Source of the DNA: Symsagittifera roscoffensis
Lineage: Eukaryota > Xenacoelomorpha > Acoela > Convolutidae
DNA length: 64,000 nt
Assembly: GCF_963678635.1 (NCBI RefSeq)
Contig: NC_087062.1
Coordinates: 8,296,193-8,360,192, forward strand
Direction: 5' to 3'
The notes under the pieces are model-generated. The model was not told the origin of the DNA. It worked only from the letters and a program-made list of their open reading frames with translations, and made no database searches. Shown here in pieces: positions 38,101-41,159 of the stretch (position 1 is the stretch's first letter; each line of letters starts with the position of its first letter). Made by a program: the position numbers and the translations under genes.

Positions 38101-38624
38101 TCAAGTAAGTTTGCATGAGCTTCATGTTTGCAACCCTTTGGATATAGATGGTTTCTGCTGAAAAAGTCTTCACGTTTGGGTGATAGTTAACTTCATAATG
38201 AAATTAAAGATCGATCAAAGAACTGCATTTACTGTTTAATTTTATCGCTCAATTTATTTAATTGGAAATTTCTGGAATATATTTTTGTCTCTTCGAAATG
38301 TATCAATTTTTCACATTTAGCCAATCGTTGCATGGAGTGATTGAAATTTTCTCTAGATCATCAAAAATAGTTAAGCACTTTTAAAAATATATTTATTTTA
38401 TTTAATTTTTTCATCTTCAGGGTCTGAAACCAAAACCAGAAGATGGGGTCGAAAACTCCGATGGGCATGAAGCCATCAAACTGGCTGCCAGCTGGAAGAG
38501 ACGACTGGACCAGAAGAGGAAACATGCGGCCAGCCACCTCCCAGTGGACAGTTTTGGACTAAGGAAGACCACGTTGGACAGGGGAGGGGACGCCAGTTTG
38601 AGGGATTACCTGAAAACCCCATGA
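1980..38624 (+). CDS. Alpha-catenin/vinculin superfamily protein, 23-exon gene, 5'-partial
   Basis: Joined exons: 1980-2102, 4445-4912, 5116-5180, 5296-5452, 5878-6004, 6291-6521, 6768-6968, 7427-7675, 7961-8071, 8225-8393, 11164-11296, 12063-12369, 12645-12873, 13016-13196, 16207-16312, 16550-16777, 17108-17233, 21233-21398, 22059-22272, 22938-23099, 23680-23783, 34776-34965, 38421-38624. All boundaries are GT-AG, phases match at every junction, and the total of 4251 nt is divisible by three, giving 1416 aa plus TGA. Family proteins are all-helical cytoskeletal adaptors linking cadherin/beta-catenin or integrin/talin sites to F-actin. The C-terminal actin-binding bundle is the clearest match: helix 'ISAARKLAQQMHDLAEFT', exon-end PLK, 'LIADRC', 'ASVKAV', 'LVTNARNLIDAV', 'SWKRRLDQ'. 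An acidic linker followed by RVRRRSTMLSRRNT resembles the alpha-catenin linker; the vinculin proline-rich linker is absent. N-terminal exons resemble the vinculin head more loosely. The protein is unusually long for either family. I am sure of the superfamily, not of the subfamily. Confidence 0.85.
2166..2773. mobile_element. MITE with 25-bp perfect TIRs and 8-bp TSD
   Basis: The element proper is 2174-2765 (592 bp). Its 25-bp ends (2174-2198 and 2741-2765) are perfect inverted repeats starting GGATCAATTGAGC and ending in a run of seven C. It is flanked by an exact 8-bp direct repeat AATTGCTC (2166-2173 and 2766-2773). The motif TTGAGC(A/T)ATCTC7 occurs again just inside at 2210-2227 and 2713-2730, a subterminal pattern typical of transposase-binding sites. 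No transposase is encoded, so it is nonautonomous. An 8-bp TSD fits hAT, P or Merlin-type elements; the GGATC end is not the usual hAT CAG start. Confidence 0.85.
2774..4444. other. Intron remainder, no supported gene
   Basis: AT-rich. A minus-strand 79-codon frame at 3723-3962 is of higher GC and carries an acceptor-like tttcccacag, but lacks a donor, partner exon or recognisable domain. Confidence 0.4.
4445..4912 (+). CDS. Catenin-like gene exon b (residues 42-197)
   Basis: 156 codons, phase 0/0, acceptor gattttag and donor ACACAG|gtagaa. Long amphipathic helices (MKSTLEQALKLLKQTVKMLE, MMMAYTIYDVETKTNLMQ) in the style of vinculin head four-helix bundles. This is the largest exon in the window. 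Confidence 0.8.
5116..5180 (+). CDS. Catenin-like gene exon c (residues 198-219)
   Basis: 65 nt, phase 0 in and phase 2 out. Acceptor aattttag, donor GAAAG|gtattt. Encodes LLENVKNVENARILAENSSQ, a helix. Confidence 0.75.
5296..5452 (+). CDS. Catenin-like gene exon d (residues 219-271)
   Basis: Starts after taattttag. The alternative AG two bases on would introduce a stop, which fixes the start. Encodes EVFMLACEEMISNLGQLNEL and further helix, ending CCCAA|gtaaga, phase 0. Confidence 0.8.
5878..6004 (+). CDS. Catenin-like gene exon e (residues 272-314)
   Basis: 127 nt, phase 0 in and phase 1 out, acceptor gtttttag. Opens TPGLSEEQCTDELQK. The PGLSE(E/D)Q motif recurs in the 17108-17233 exon, suggesting internally repeated bundles. 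Confidence 0.8.
6291..6521 (+). CDS. Catenin-like gene exon f (residues 314-391)
   Basis: 231 nt, phase 1/1, acceptor ttgttttag, donor AATTG|gtaata. Encodes SQIIAESLFALQQCALDLES. A tempting 41-nt intron inside (6398-6438) is rejected because its removal breaks the frame into the next exon. Confidence 0.75.
6768..6968 (+). CDS. Catenin-like gene exon g (residues 391-458)
   Basis: 201 nt, phase 1/1. Encodes SDELLARLTQRLAGLCLVSN and ALFRNGLLALGNQVVK, helices typical of the superfamily. Donor AAAG|gtagct. Confidence 0.8.
7060..7150. mobile_element. Fragment of hAT-like MITE
   Basis: A short degraded piece. The 3' end ccacccctcgagaaaacc then agctccgccactggg resembles the terminal region of the 405-bp MITE family at 36525-36929. 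A C-rich tract at 7280-7322, with runs of 10 and 6 C, follows in the same intron and could form G-quadruplex or i-motif structure. Confidence 0.45.
7427..7675 (+). CDS. Catenin-like gene exon h (residues 458-541)
   Basis: 249 nt, phase 1/1, acceptor attttag, donor GATTG|gtttgc (weak). Encodes AVNRLNQSNQLFQSTKNDSS, a helix QACDQLAEQSRLAEECMNRL, then a charged RREVRRRGRKDEDEVDDA linker. The donor was chosen because it alone keeps phase 1 for the next exon. Confidence 0.7.
7961..8071 (+). CDS. Catenin-like gene exon i (residues 541-578)
   Basis: 111 nt, phase 1/1, acceptor ggtttttcag, donor CAAAG|gttata. Encodes HPSVISSLFESSVPESLIGD, less helical and probably a linker. I do not recognise it; it is supported by phase and splice signals only. 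Confidence 0.6.
8225..8393 (+). CDS. Catenin-like gene exon j (residues 578-634)
   Basis: 169 nt, phase 1 in and phase 2 out, acceptor gttttcag, donor CCAG|gtaaat. A Lys-rich helix KPFKEKKLAKLALDKL, then TNELSKKLTNQARLLREYA, vinculin-like bundle helices. Confidence 0.8.
8425..8580 (+). repeat. Two diverged copies of a ~42-bp intronic motif
   Basis: 8425-8466 and 8538-8580 share gatagcc(a/g)gtt, gtgcaa, agcacagaa and ccgacca. A looser relative (gatggcttcgtaagacgcgcag...ccgatca) occurs twice near 35130-35250. Role unknown. Confidence 0.45.
8680..9070 (-). mobile_element. hAT-like MITE copy, one end truncated
   Basis: Starts CAGGGGCGGATTTAGGG and ends in ccgcccccctcggg, with internal blocks shared with the complete copy at 36525-36929 (ccaaattga, gcgtttttttggcgc, gggtcggcag in reverse complement). 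The far terminus is missing and no clear TSD is seen. Confidence 0.65.
9071..11163. other. Long intron segment, nothing recognised
   Basis: AT-rich with short direct repeats (cggcctaatttaagc at ~9160 and ~9380). Open frames at 10027-10320 and 10667-10882 are low-complexity and unsupported. Confidence 0.4.
11164..11296 (+). CDS. Catenin-like gene exon k (residues 634-678)
   Basis: 133 nt, phase 2 in and phase 0 out. Acceptor ttttccaag, donor ATCAG|gttctg. Coiled-coil-like KLKKEAEEYEAQVNKLNQLA and RCEEIERVLQKLQNQ. Confidence 0.8.
11597..12016 (+). mobile_element. hAT-like MITE copy
   Basis: Left end CAGGGGCGGATCAAGGATTTT, then aggtcgaccaaagtgattttctgagc and further blocks colinear with 36525-36929. 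The right end is degraded to C-rich sequence. No matching TSD found. Confidence 0.65.
12063..12369 (+). CDS. Catenin-like gene exon l (residues 679-781)
   Basis: 307 nt, phase 0 in and phase 1 out, acceptor acttttag, donor AATAG|gtttgt. Contains REDLRRITNEIAALAARSM, an acidic SEDEDILDL segment, and AKLARSAQLMLSATNAI. Confidence 0.8.
12645..12873 (+). CDS. Catenin-like gene exon m (residues 781-857)
   Basis: 229 nt, phase 1 in and phase 2 out. Acceptor gtatttag, donor CTCAG|gtatca. Encodes ALWAVRANCCFDQIDNLLSA and later helices. Confidence 0.8.
13016..13196 (+). CDS. Catenin-like gene exon n (residues 857-917)
   Basis: 181 nt, phase 2 in and phase 0 out. Acceptor atttttag, donor TTTCAA|gtaaga. 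Helical, FSKATEEFQTTSQELLKRMS, ending KLRQWAFQ. Its last ~45 nt recur in degraded form at 14037-14085. Confidence 0.8.
13150..14900 (+). repeat. Intragenic tandem duplication, ~0.9-kb unit
   Basis: The 3' end of exon n plus following intron (from ggcggaaagaaaacg at ~13151) is repeated from ~14037 (ggcgggaagaaaacg). Colinear matches run on: agatct(a/t)(t/c)ctggttttag; ggtatagctaaaatagt at ~13804 and ~14713; attatgcctgcaatt near 13922 and 14826. The copies are well diverged, with indels. A pyrimidine-rich segment at ~13600-13740 is present only in the first. Confidence 0.75.
14037..14085 (+). pseudogene. Relic duplicate of exon n 3' end
   Basis: Matches exon n (KENAMIKLRQWAFQ region) with substitutions, keeping tttcaagtaa at the donor. 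There is no acceptor in front that would make it a full exon, so it is probably dead, or could act as a cryptic donor. Confidence 0.6.
15040..15700 (+). repeat. Degenerate ~300-bp tandem repeat, T-rich
   Basis: Blocks tgtcggct(t/c)att, gt(t/c)gcgtcgcctta(a)ttttccac and gagcaac/aagcagc occur at ~15070-15150 and again at ~15375-15450, with a weaker third near 15605. The T-rich strand makes a spurious Lys-rich minus-strand ORF (15106-15576). Confidence 0.5.
16207..16312 (+). CDS. Catenin-like gene exon o (residues 918-953)
   Basis: 106 nt, phase 0 in and phase 1 out. Acceptor ggtttcag, donor TTGG|gtaaaa. Encodes LRDLEQMVETECGSVSFPVD. Confidence 0.8.
16550..16777 (+). CDS. Catenin-like gene exon p (residues 953-1029)
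   Basis: 228 nt, phase 1/1, acceptor gattttcag, donor AACAG|gtttgg. Helices NADRLHADTAQLKKLVNDAF and KKAMKAMGNLGHITAAIIEK, reminiscent of the vinculin/alpha-catenin M-region. Confidence 0.85.
17108..17233 (+). CDS. Catenin-like gene exon q (residues 1029-1071)
   Basis: 126 nt, phase 1/1, acceptor tttttgtag, donor GACA|gtaagg. Encodes LLRQLRREWAVSALYLSNLA and APGLSEDQSD, repeating the PGLSEEQ motif of exon e. Confidence 0.8.
17701..17774 (+). repeat. Terminal inverted repeat, left
   Basis: 74 bp, exact reverse complement of 19734-19807. Contains the last codons (KKDN) and stop of the gag-protease ORF. Confidence 0.9.
17761..19605 (-). CDS. Gypsy-like Gag-protease-partial RT polyprotein, 614 aa
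   Basis: ATG-initiated intact frame. Residues ~1-270 form a Gag-like charged helical region (FSEFWTLLDAAFNKPPNTTF, YEQFWGALTDLAS). Around 285-325 are two zinc knuckles: CMKCGNTFTKGHLNVC and CKNCNFKGHFAKLC. A retropepsin-like segment follows with VDSASPVSF, where the usual motif is D-T/S-G, and ILGNDNLPKLG downstream. The C-terminal ~80 residues match the start of Ty3/Gypsy RT (RRVPLHLLAAVNEELRRME, ISPIVITRKKDN) and end abruptly where RT would continue. This is the Mag/K02A2.6-like lineage style. RT catalytic core, RNase H and integrase are absent, so it cannot be autonomous. The uninterrupted ORF implies youth or selection. Confidence 0.8.
   Translation of the reverse strand: MAQSNDSNVRGIPPFWPNHTLEPPHAWTQWSDQFQLAIIAKENLDLESLHGPEIPETQIPILEQATSSESDAEKANRENRNKSTMKQYESAEEKRINEEKRKFNGMRRTEADKKLRSILFLALGSEGKRVFTQKNPRVKILAISFSEFWTLLDAAFNKPPNTTFERYKLLNRKQKDRESYEQFWGALTDLASTCNIKETDEAEWIRDIFIICNMKNTDTQRKLLSATISPSEALNQALIDEKGYFNHQKLTNMSRSSTNGTIFKSFSNHNHIKKEPSLNIERSNLCMKCGNTFTKGHLNVCPAKDIICKNCNFKGHFAKLCKSRNKRPTVNNVSNNFVNTENCTYTPLENSNMEERESCDVINAWNEYGQSDDDDFSVLSVRTIYDNNGLETKKLLNLGIGWDSIVNMNIPVDSASPVSFLKQNVLHEIKLRYPNLKIHPVEKRIKELYCGFTNDTINILGKIIVRTQSNGWISDETPFFITGGHERNILGNDNLPKLGIEISQRKCPQPICMVNQPTPKSEYKNLPPFSDNIFNEFKNLFTRVGKIPNDRKVTHFHTPFKPIQSKGRRVPLHLLAAVNEELRRMEKEGHIIKLEKCDEDCFISPIVITRKKDN
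19734..19807 (-). repeat. Terminal inverted repeat, right
   Basis: Exact inverted partner of 17701-17774, lying 129 nt upstream of the ORF start on its coding strand. Confidence 0.9.
19808..21232. other. Intron remainder, nothing recognised
   Basis: AT-rich with no coding, RNA or repeat signal I can support. Ends in acceptor ttcttttaag at 21231-21232. Confidence 0.4.
21233..21398 (+). CDS. Catenin-like gene exon r (residues 1071-1126)
   Basis: 166 nt, phase 1 in and phase 2 out, donor CCCAG|gttaat. Encodes NIVARLRGEGINQKKIKQSE, then EIPREVQEGTQRTLNSANNN, continuing the helical middle region. Confidence 0.75.
22059..22272 (+). CDS. Catenin-like gene exon s: acidic linker (residues 1126-1197)
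   Basis: 214 nt, phase 2 in and phase 0 out. Acceptor tttttgtcag, donor ATATTG|gtaaaa. A Glu/Gly-rich tract (LGEEGEQEGEGENG) is followed by basic RVRRRSTMLSRRNTQ. The arrangement mirrors the acidic, phosphorylated linker then VRSRTS region of alpha-catenin just ahead of its actin-binding domain. The RRRS and SRRNT sites look like basophilic kinase targets. Confidence 0.8.
22690..22748. repeat. Perfect 17-bp stem inverted repeat in intron
   Basis: ACCAAGTTAACATCCTC (22690-22706) is exactly inverted at 22732-22748, with a 25-nt pyrimidine-rich loop. It could form a pre-mRNA hairpin or be a small fold-back relic. Confidence 0.8.
22938..23099 (+). CDS. Catenin-like gene exon t: start of actin-binding bundle (residues 1198-1251)
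   Basis: 162 nt, phase 0/0, acceptor attattctag. Encodes GLKKQVEQFVGLEDCE and NAMISAARKLAQQMHDLAEF, ending PPLK, equivalent to the alpha-catenin helix ending in ...TDFTRGKGPLK. The donor is CTCAAG|gtcagg, and that donor is the first of ten tandem copies. Confidence 0.85.
23085..23404 (+). repeat. 10 x 32-bp tandem repeat multiplying the exon t splice donor
   Basis: Units start at 23085 and every 32 bp after, nearly identical. Each contains the exon end and donor (cactcaag|gtcaggg). GT positions run 23100, 23132, ... 23388. The unit has no stop in any frame, so the exon reading frame stays open to 23417. Only donors at multiples of 96 nt (units 1, 4, 7, 10) keep the frame into the next exon. 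Confidence 0.9.
23680..23783 (+). CDS. Catenin-like gene exon u (residues 1252-1286)
   Basis: 104 nt, phase 0 in and phase 2 out. Acceptor aattgtag, donor GAGGGG|gtaagt. Encodes TKEDFVHTAKAISANG and ILKWAKLIADRCIDQRG, aligning with the alpha-catenin ...DVISAAKKIAEAG...TIADHC segment. Confidence 0.85.
23807..32724 (+). repeat. Intronic satellite array A, 140-bp unit, ~64 copies
   Basis: Head-to-tail 140-bp monomers (ctcacaccaactctcggaag...). Most are almost identical, differing mainly at ctctcgg/cactcgg. A diverged block at about 30200-31720 carries cacttgg, aacatttggatt and ttcgaaaaaaaagttaacctc variants. The array begins only ~23 bp after the exon u donor. Each standard unit contains AATAAA on the gene's sense strand (gaaataaaatatgg). 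Minus-strand frames within it are repeat artefacts. Confidence 0.97.
32725..34775. other. Unique intron flank of array A, repeated after the gap
   Basis: Colinear with 61183-63231 at roughly 99% identity. Contains an imperfect fold-back region at 33690-33930 and no supported gene. Frames at 32755-33036 and 34284-34589 lack ATG starts at their listed 5' ends; one is cut by a stop in this copy only. Confidence 0.6.
33675..33930. repeat. Imperfect palindromic repeat, cccgggttga family
   Basis: Starts cccgggttgaccaaaaat, then repeated motifs (t)agtcatacaatttcc and gctagtcatacactttcc, which reappear inverted as ggaaattgtatgac and ggaaagtgtatgactagc. A related copy begins cccgggttgataaaaaatgc at ~38981, and the duplicated locus has one at ~62127. 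Confidence 0.6.
34776..34965 (+). CDS. Catenin-like gene exon v, copy 1 (residues 1286-1349)
   Basis: 190 nt, phase 2 in and phase 0 out. Acceptor tgaatttcag, donor ATCAAG|gtcaga. Encodes LARTLRDSCEPIAMLGTQLS, VVASVKAV, DDALVTNARNLIDAV and EACCIK, matching the vinculin tail (CERIPTISTQLKILSTVKA..., LVHNAQNLMQSV, EAASIK). A second copy lies at 63232-63421. Confidence 0.9.
34966..36524. other. Intron with short repeats, no gene
   Basis: At 34985-35265 are two copies of a ~90-bp unit (gaacaattgacgatggcttcg...gttccgatcacaac) beside one or two units of the 65-bp repeat that is expanded at 63433-64000. The rest is AT-rich with nothing recognised. Confidence 0.5.
36517..36937 (-). mobile_element. 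Complete hAT-like MITE, 405 bp, 8-bp TSD
   Basis: The element 36525-36929 is flanked by CCTCAGTC on both sides (36517-36524 and 36930-36937). Ends TAGAGGGGGATCCAGG and CCTAAATCCGCCCCTG are imperfect inverted repeats of a CAGGGGCGGATCC-type terminus. 8-bp TSD plus this terminus fits the hAT superfamily. Noncoding, so nonautonomous. It provides the reference for the copies at 8680, 11597 and the fragments. Confidence 0.85.
36938..38420. other. Last intron remainder, nothing recognised
   Basis: AT-rich with no supported feature. Ends in acceptor tttcatcttcag. Confidence 0.4.
38421..38624 (+). CDS. Catenin-like gene terminal exon w (residues 1350-1416 and stop)
   Basis: Phase 0 in. Encodes GLKPKPEDGVENSDGHE, IKLAASWKRRLDQKRKHAA and DASLRDYLKTP then TGA. 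The SWK plus basic cluster corresponds in place to the alpha-catenin tail (...AVSWKMKAPEKK). A possible ATTAAA polyadenylation signal lies at 38952. Confidence 0.8.
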   Translation, partial: GLKPKPEDGVENSDGHEAIKLAASWKRRLDQKRKHAASHLPVDSFGLRKTTLDRGGDASLRDYLKTP

Positions 38625-38978
38625 AGAGATTTTTTCAGAAAGTAAACTCAACAAAGTTACGAAATCCACAAATTTGAGATCTCCACAGTCTTCGAAAAAC
38701 TTGAAATACTATGAAAAATTAGCTTCTTTTTTATATGAGTTGAATACAAAATGGCAGACACTGATTACGACAAAGAATAATCATCTTGGTTTTGTATCAA
38801 TTAAAAATCTGCGTTTTCTAGATATTTTAAATTGGACAATTTGGAAACAAATTGAAATCGTTTCAGGCTATCGTCTTAATCCGACTCAAAGCTTTTCCTT
38901 TTCTGCTATGTTGGATTCCACTGACAAATTACACTAGTGGACGTTTACAACATTAAAGTTGACTTTTGTGTAAAAAGA

Positions 38979-39500
38979 CTCCCGGGTTGATAAAAAATGC
39001 TTATCATACAATTTCGTACTATGAAAAAACAATGCTTATCATAATATTTCATAGACCAAAAAAATTAGTATGAAAACACATGATAATCATTTTGCCATGC
39101 TATGAAATTCTATAAAAAAGCATTTTTTGCAACTTTTTGAAATTTAATAACAAGCTTTTTGCCATACTTTTTATCACAAAAATTTTGTGTAAGTACCAAA
39201 AGCAATTTTTTGTACTATGGAATTTATCCTAACAATTGTTTCCATTCTATGAAATTGTATGATAAGCATTTTTTCCATAAATGAAAATACTAAAACATTT
39301 TGTTTCAAAATTTTGTGTTTGATATGAAACACTAGCCAAAAATTTTCTGTCAATTTAAGATATTTTTCGAAAAAAATTTTCATTTGAAAAAAATGCTTGT
39401 CTTACAATTTTCTTCACACCTTCTATAAAAATAGCATGAAAAGCAATTTTCTAAAGACTCCAATAACGAAATTGTGTGATAGGCATTTTTGTTATATGGA
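38979..39500. repeat. Degenerate fold-back repeat, cccgggttga family
   Basis: Many copies, in both orientations, of aatgcttatcatacaatttc-like words interspersed with ttttt and aaaaa runs. Related to 33675-33930. Confidence 0.5.
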
Positions 39501-39691
39501 CGTCAACCACGCCTGCCCTGACTTGTTTTTGGTTATCTTTTATCTGTATTCCCGTACCGAACTTTTTGGCCATAATCATATCTGATCATTGTAAAATCAT
39601 GCAAAATTCATGTCTGTAACAGATGTGCAGCATGTCTATATTCGGCATGCACATACCTGCATCAGACCTGCATCAGGCGTGCTAACTGAAG

Positions 39692-40044
39692 ATATGCTCA
39701 CACCTGCAGCATGCATGATCATGCCTGAACTGAACATGCTCACACCTGCAGGATACATGATCATACCTGAACTAAACATGCTCACACCTGCAGGATACAT
39801 GATCATACCTGAACTAAACATGCTCACACCTGCAGGATACATTATCATACCTGAACTAAACATGCTCACATCTGCAGGATACATGATCATGCCTGAACCG
39901 AATATGCTCACACCTGCAGGATACATGATCATGCCTGAACTGAATATGCTCACACCTGCAGGATACATGATCATACCTGAACTAAACATGCTCACATCTG
40001 CAGGATACATGATCATGCCTGAACCGAATATGCTCACACCTGCA
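39692..40044 (+). repeat. 42-bp minisatellite, ~8.4 copies
   Basis: Unit catgctcacacctgcagg followed by atacatgatcatacctgaactaaa, with palindromic cores cctgcagg and atgatcat. The period is divisible by three, so both strands stay open and give 14-aa repeats (one strand NMLTPAGYMIIPEL). No promoter, splice or protein-family support for coding. Loosely related words (catgtctgcggcaggcatg, tctgatcatg) reappear at 41250-41330. Confidence 0.9.
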
Positions 40045-40239
40045 TAAACGCCTGAACTGGTAGTTTTTGCTACACTCTTTTTTTTAAAAAACAGAATCAA
40101 ACATAGAAAAAAAAATGGTTTCAAATCGGTATCTTCAGTATTATAAGATAAGTAAAGAAATGCTTAAATTCCAACAGCATCATAAACTCAGCTTAATAAT
40201 ATGACACTTTACATCAATATTTTGGTTTTTTTTTCAGAT

Positions 40240-40435
40240 ATTTTCTGACATATCGGAGCAGTTTCTGTGTATGTTGAACAAGATATCAGTTTTGGTACAG
40301 GCGTCTTCTGGAATGGGCGTGCCCCTGGATGATCGGGTTGACATCGCTCGTCTGCTGGATGTCACACAGTCGTCAGATCTTTTTGGCTCTACAGCCGTCA
40401 GATATTTTCTACAGTTTTTCAGACATCGATGAATT
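40240..40435 (+). CDS. Isolated candidate exon, unknown protein or alternative last exon
   Basis: A strong acceptor (tttttttttcag) precedes an open, amphipathic frame: ISEQFLCMLNKISVLVQASS, GVPLDDRVDIARLLDV..., running to TGA at 40435. Phase 0 matches the donor of exon v, so it could be an alternative terminal exon of the catenin-like gene. It could also belong to another gene. No convincing donor is seen. A MITE end fragment follows immediately. Confidence 0.35.
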
Positions 40436-40480
40436 TTTTATTGAAAATCCGCCCCCTCGAGAAAATTCTAGATCCGCTAG
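40436..40480 (-). mobile_element. Terminal fragment of hAT-like MITE
   Basis: ttgaaaatccgccccctcgag then aaaattctagatccgct is the reverse complement of the family's CGGATC...TTTTC...GGGGGCGGATTTTCAA end. Confidence 0.55.
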
Positions 40481-41052
40481 TATAGTATCCCAAATATAAT
40501 TTGAAAAAATAACTTCAAAAAAACTCCATCTCTTAACTATGCAGATTTTTTGAAGCGCAACTTGATCGATGAAGTTTTTTGTTGAAATCTTATTGTAGTG
40601 GGTAGATGCCTCTTTCTGTAATTGCAAGCAGGGAGTCCTTGCTAGCGGGGATTGTGGATAGTTTTATCTGTTTCCTGTCAATATGAAACGTAAAAGCTTT
40701 CGAATGATCTGAAAAAATTTTGTCAAAATTGGCTAGTTAAAATGTCGAAATTTGTCTGAAGAAAAAAAACCCCACACCGAGCACAAATATTCCGTTACTT
40801 TTGCTACGAAAAAAGGAACAGTATTCAAAATTAATTGTATTGTTCGCACATTTTTTGTAATTTATTCAATGAGATTAATAGTATCAACCAATCAAATCTT
40901 TTTAATTTATTCGCAATTATTGCGGCTACTGGTTCGCGAAAATTGAAGGATTTTTGGCCAAAAAATTTTGTGACGAATTGCTTTAATTATAGTTCAAACC
41001 GGGGATGTTTAGTTTTTTCGACTATCCCTCCCGTTGACCCCCTGAAACTAAC

Positions 41053-41154
41053 CTGACGTCCTCTTTTTTGGGATGTAGATACGACATAATTTCCTTCATT
41101 TGAAGATGGTTGGCTCGAAGAGGTAAATTTGGATAAACTCATTTCGAACAAAAT
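41053..41154 (-). CDS. Candidate first coding exon, unknown protein
   Basis: On the minus strand, an acceptor (ttcactttttcag) is followed 12 nt later by ATG, then 30 open codons (MSLSKFTSSSQPSSNEG..., ending KRGRQ) and a consensus donor CAG|GTTAGT at 41052. Ser/Thr-rich. No following exon identified in the window. Could be a relic. Confidence 0.3.
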
Positions 41155-41159
41155 CTGAA

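Noticed and set aside
39610-40124. Long overlapping ORFs on both strands
   Set aside because: Produced by the 42-bp minisatellite whose period is a multiple of three.
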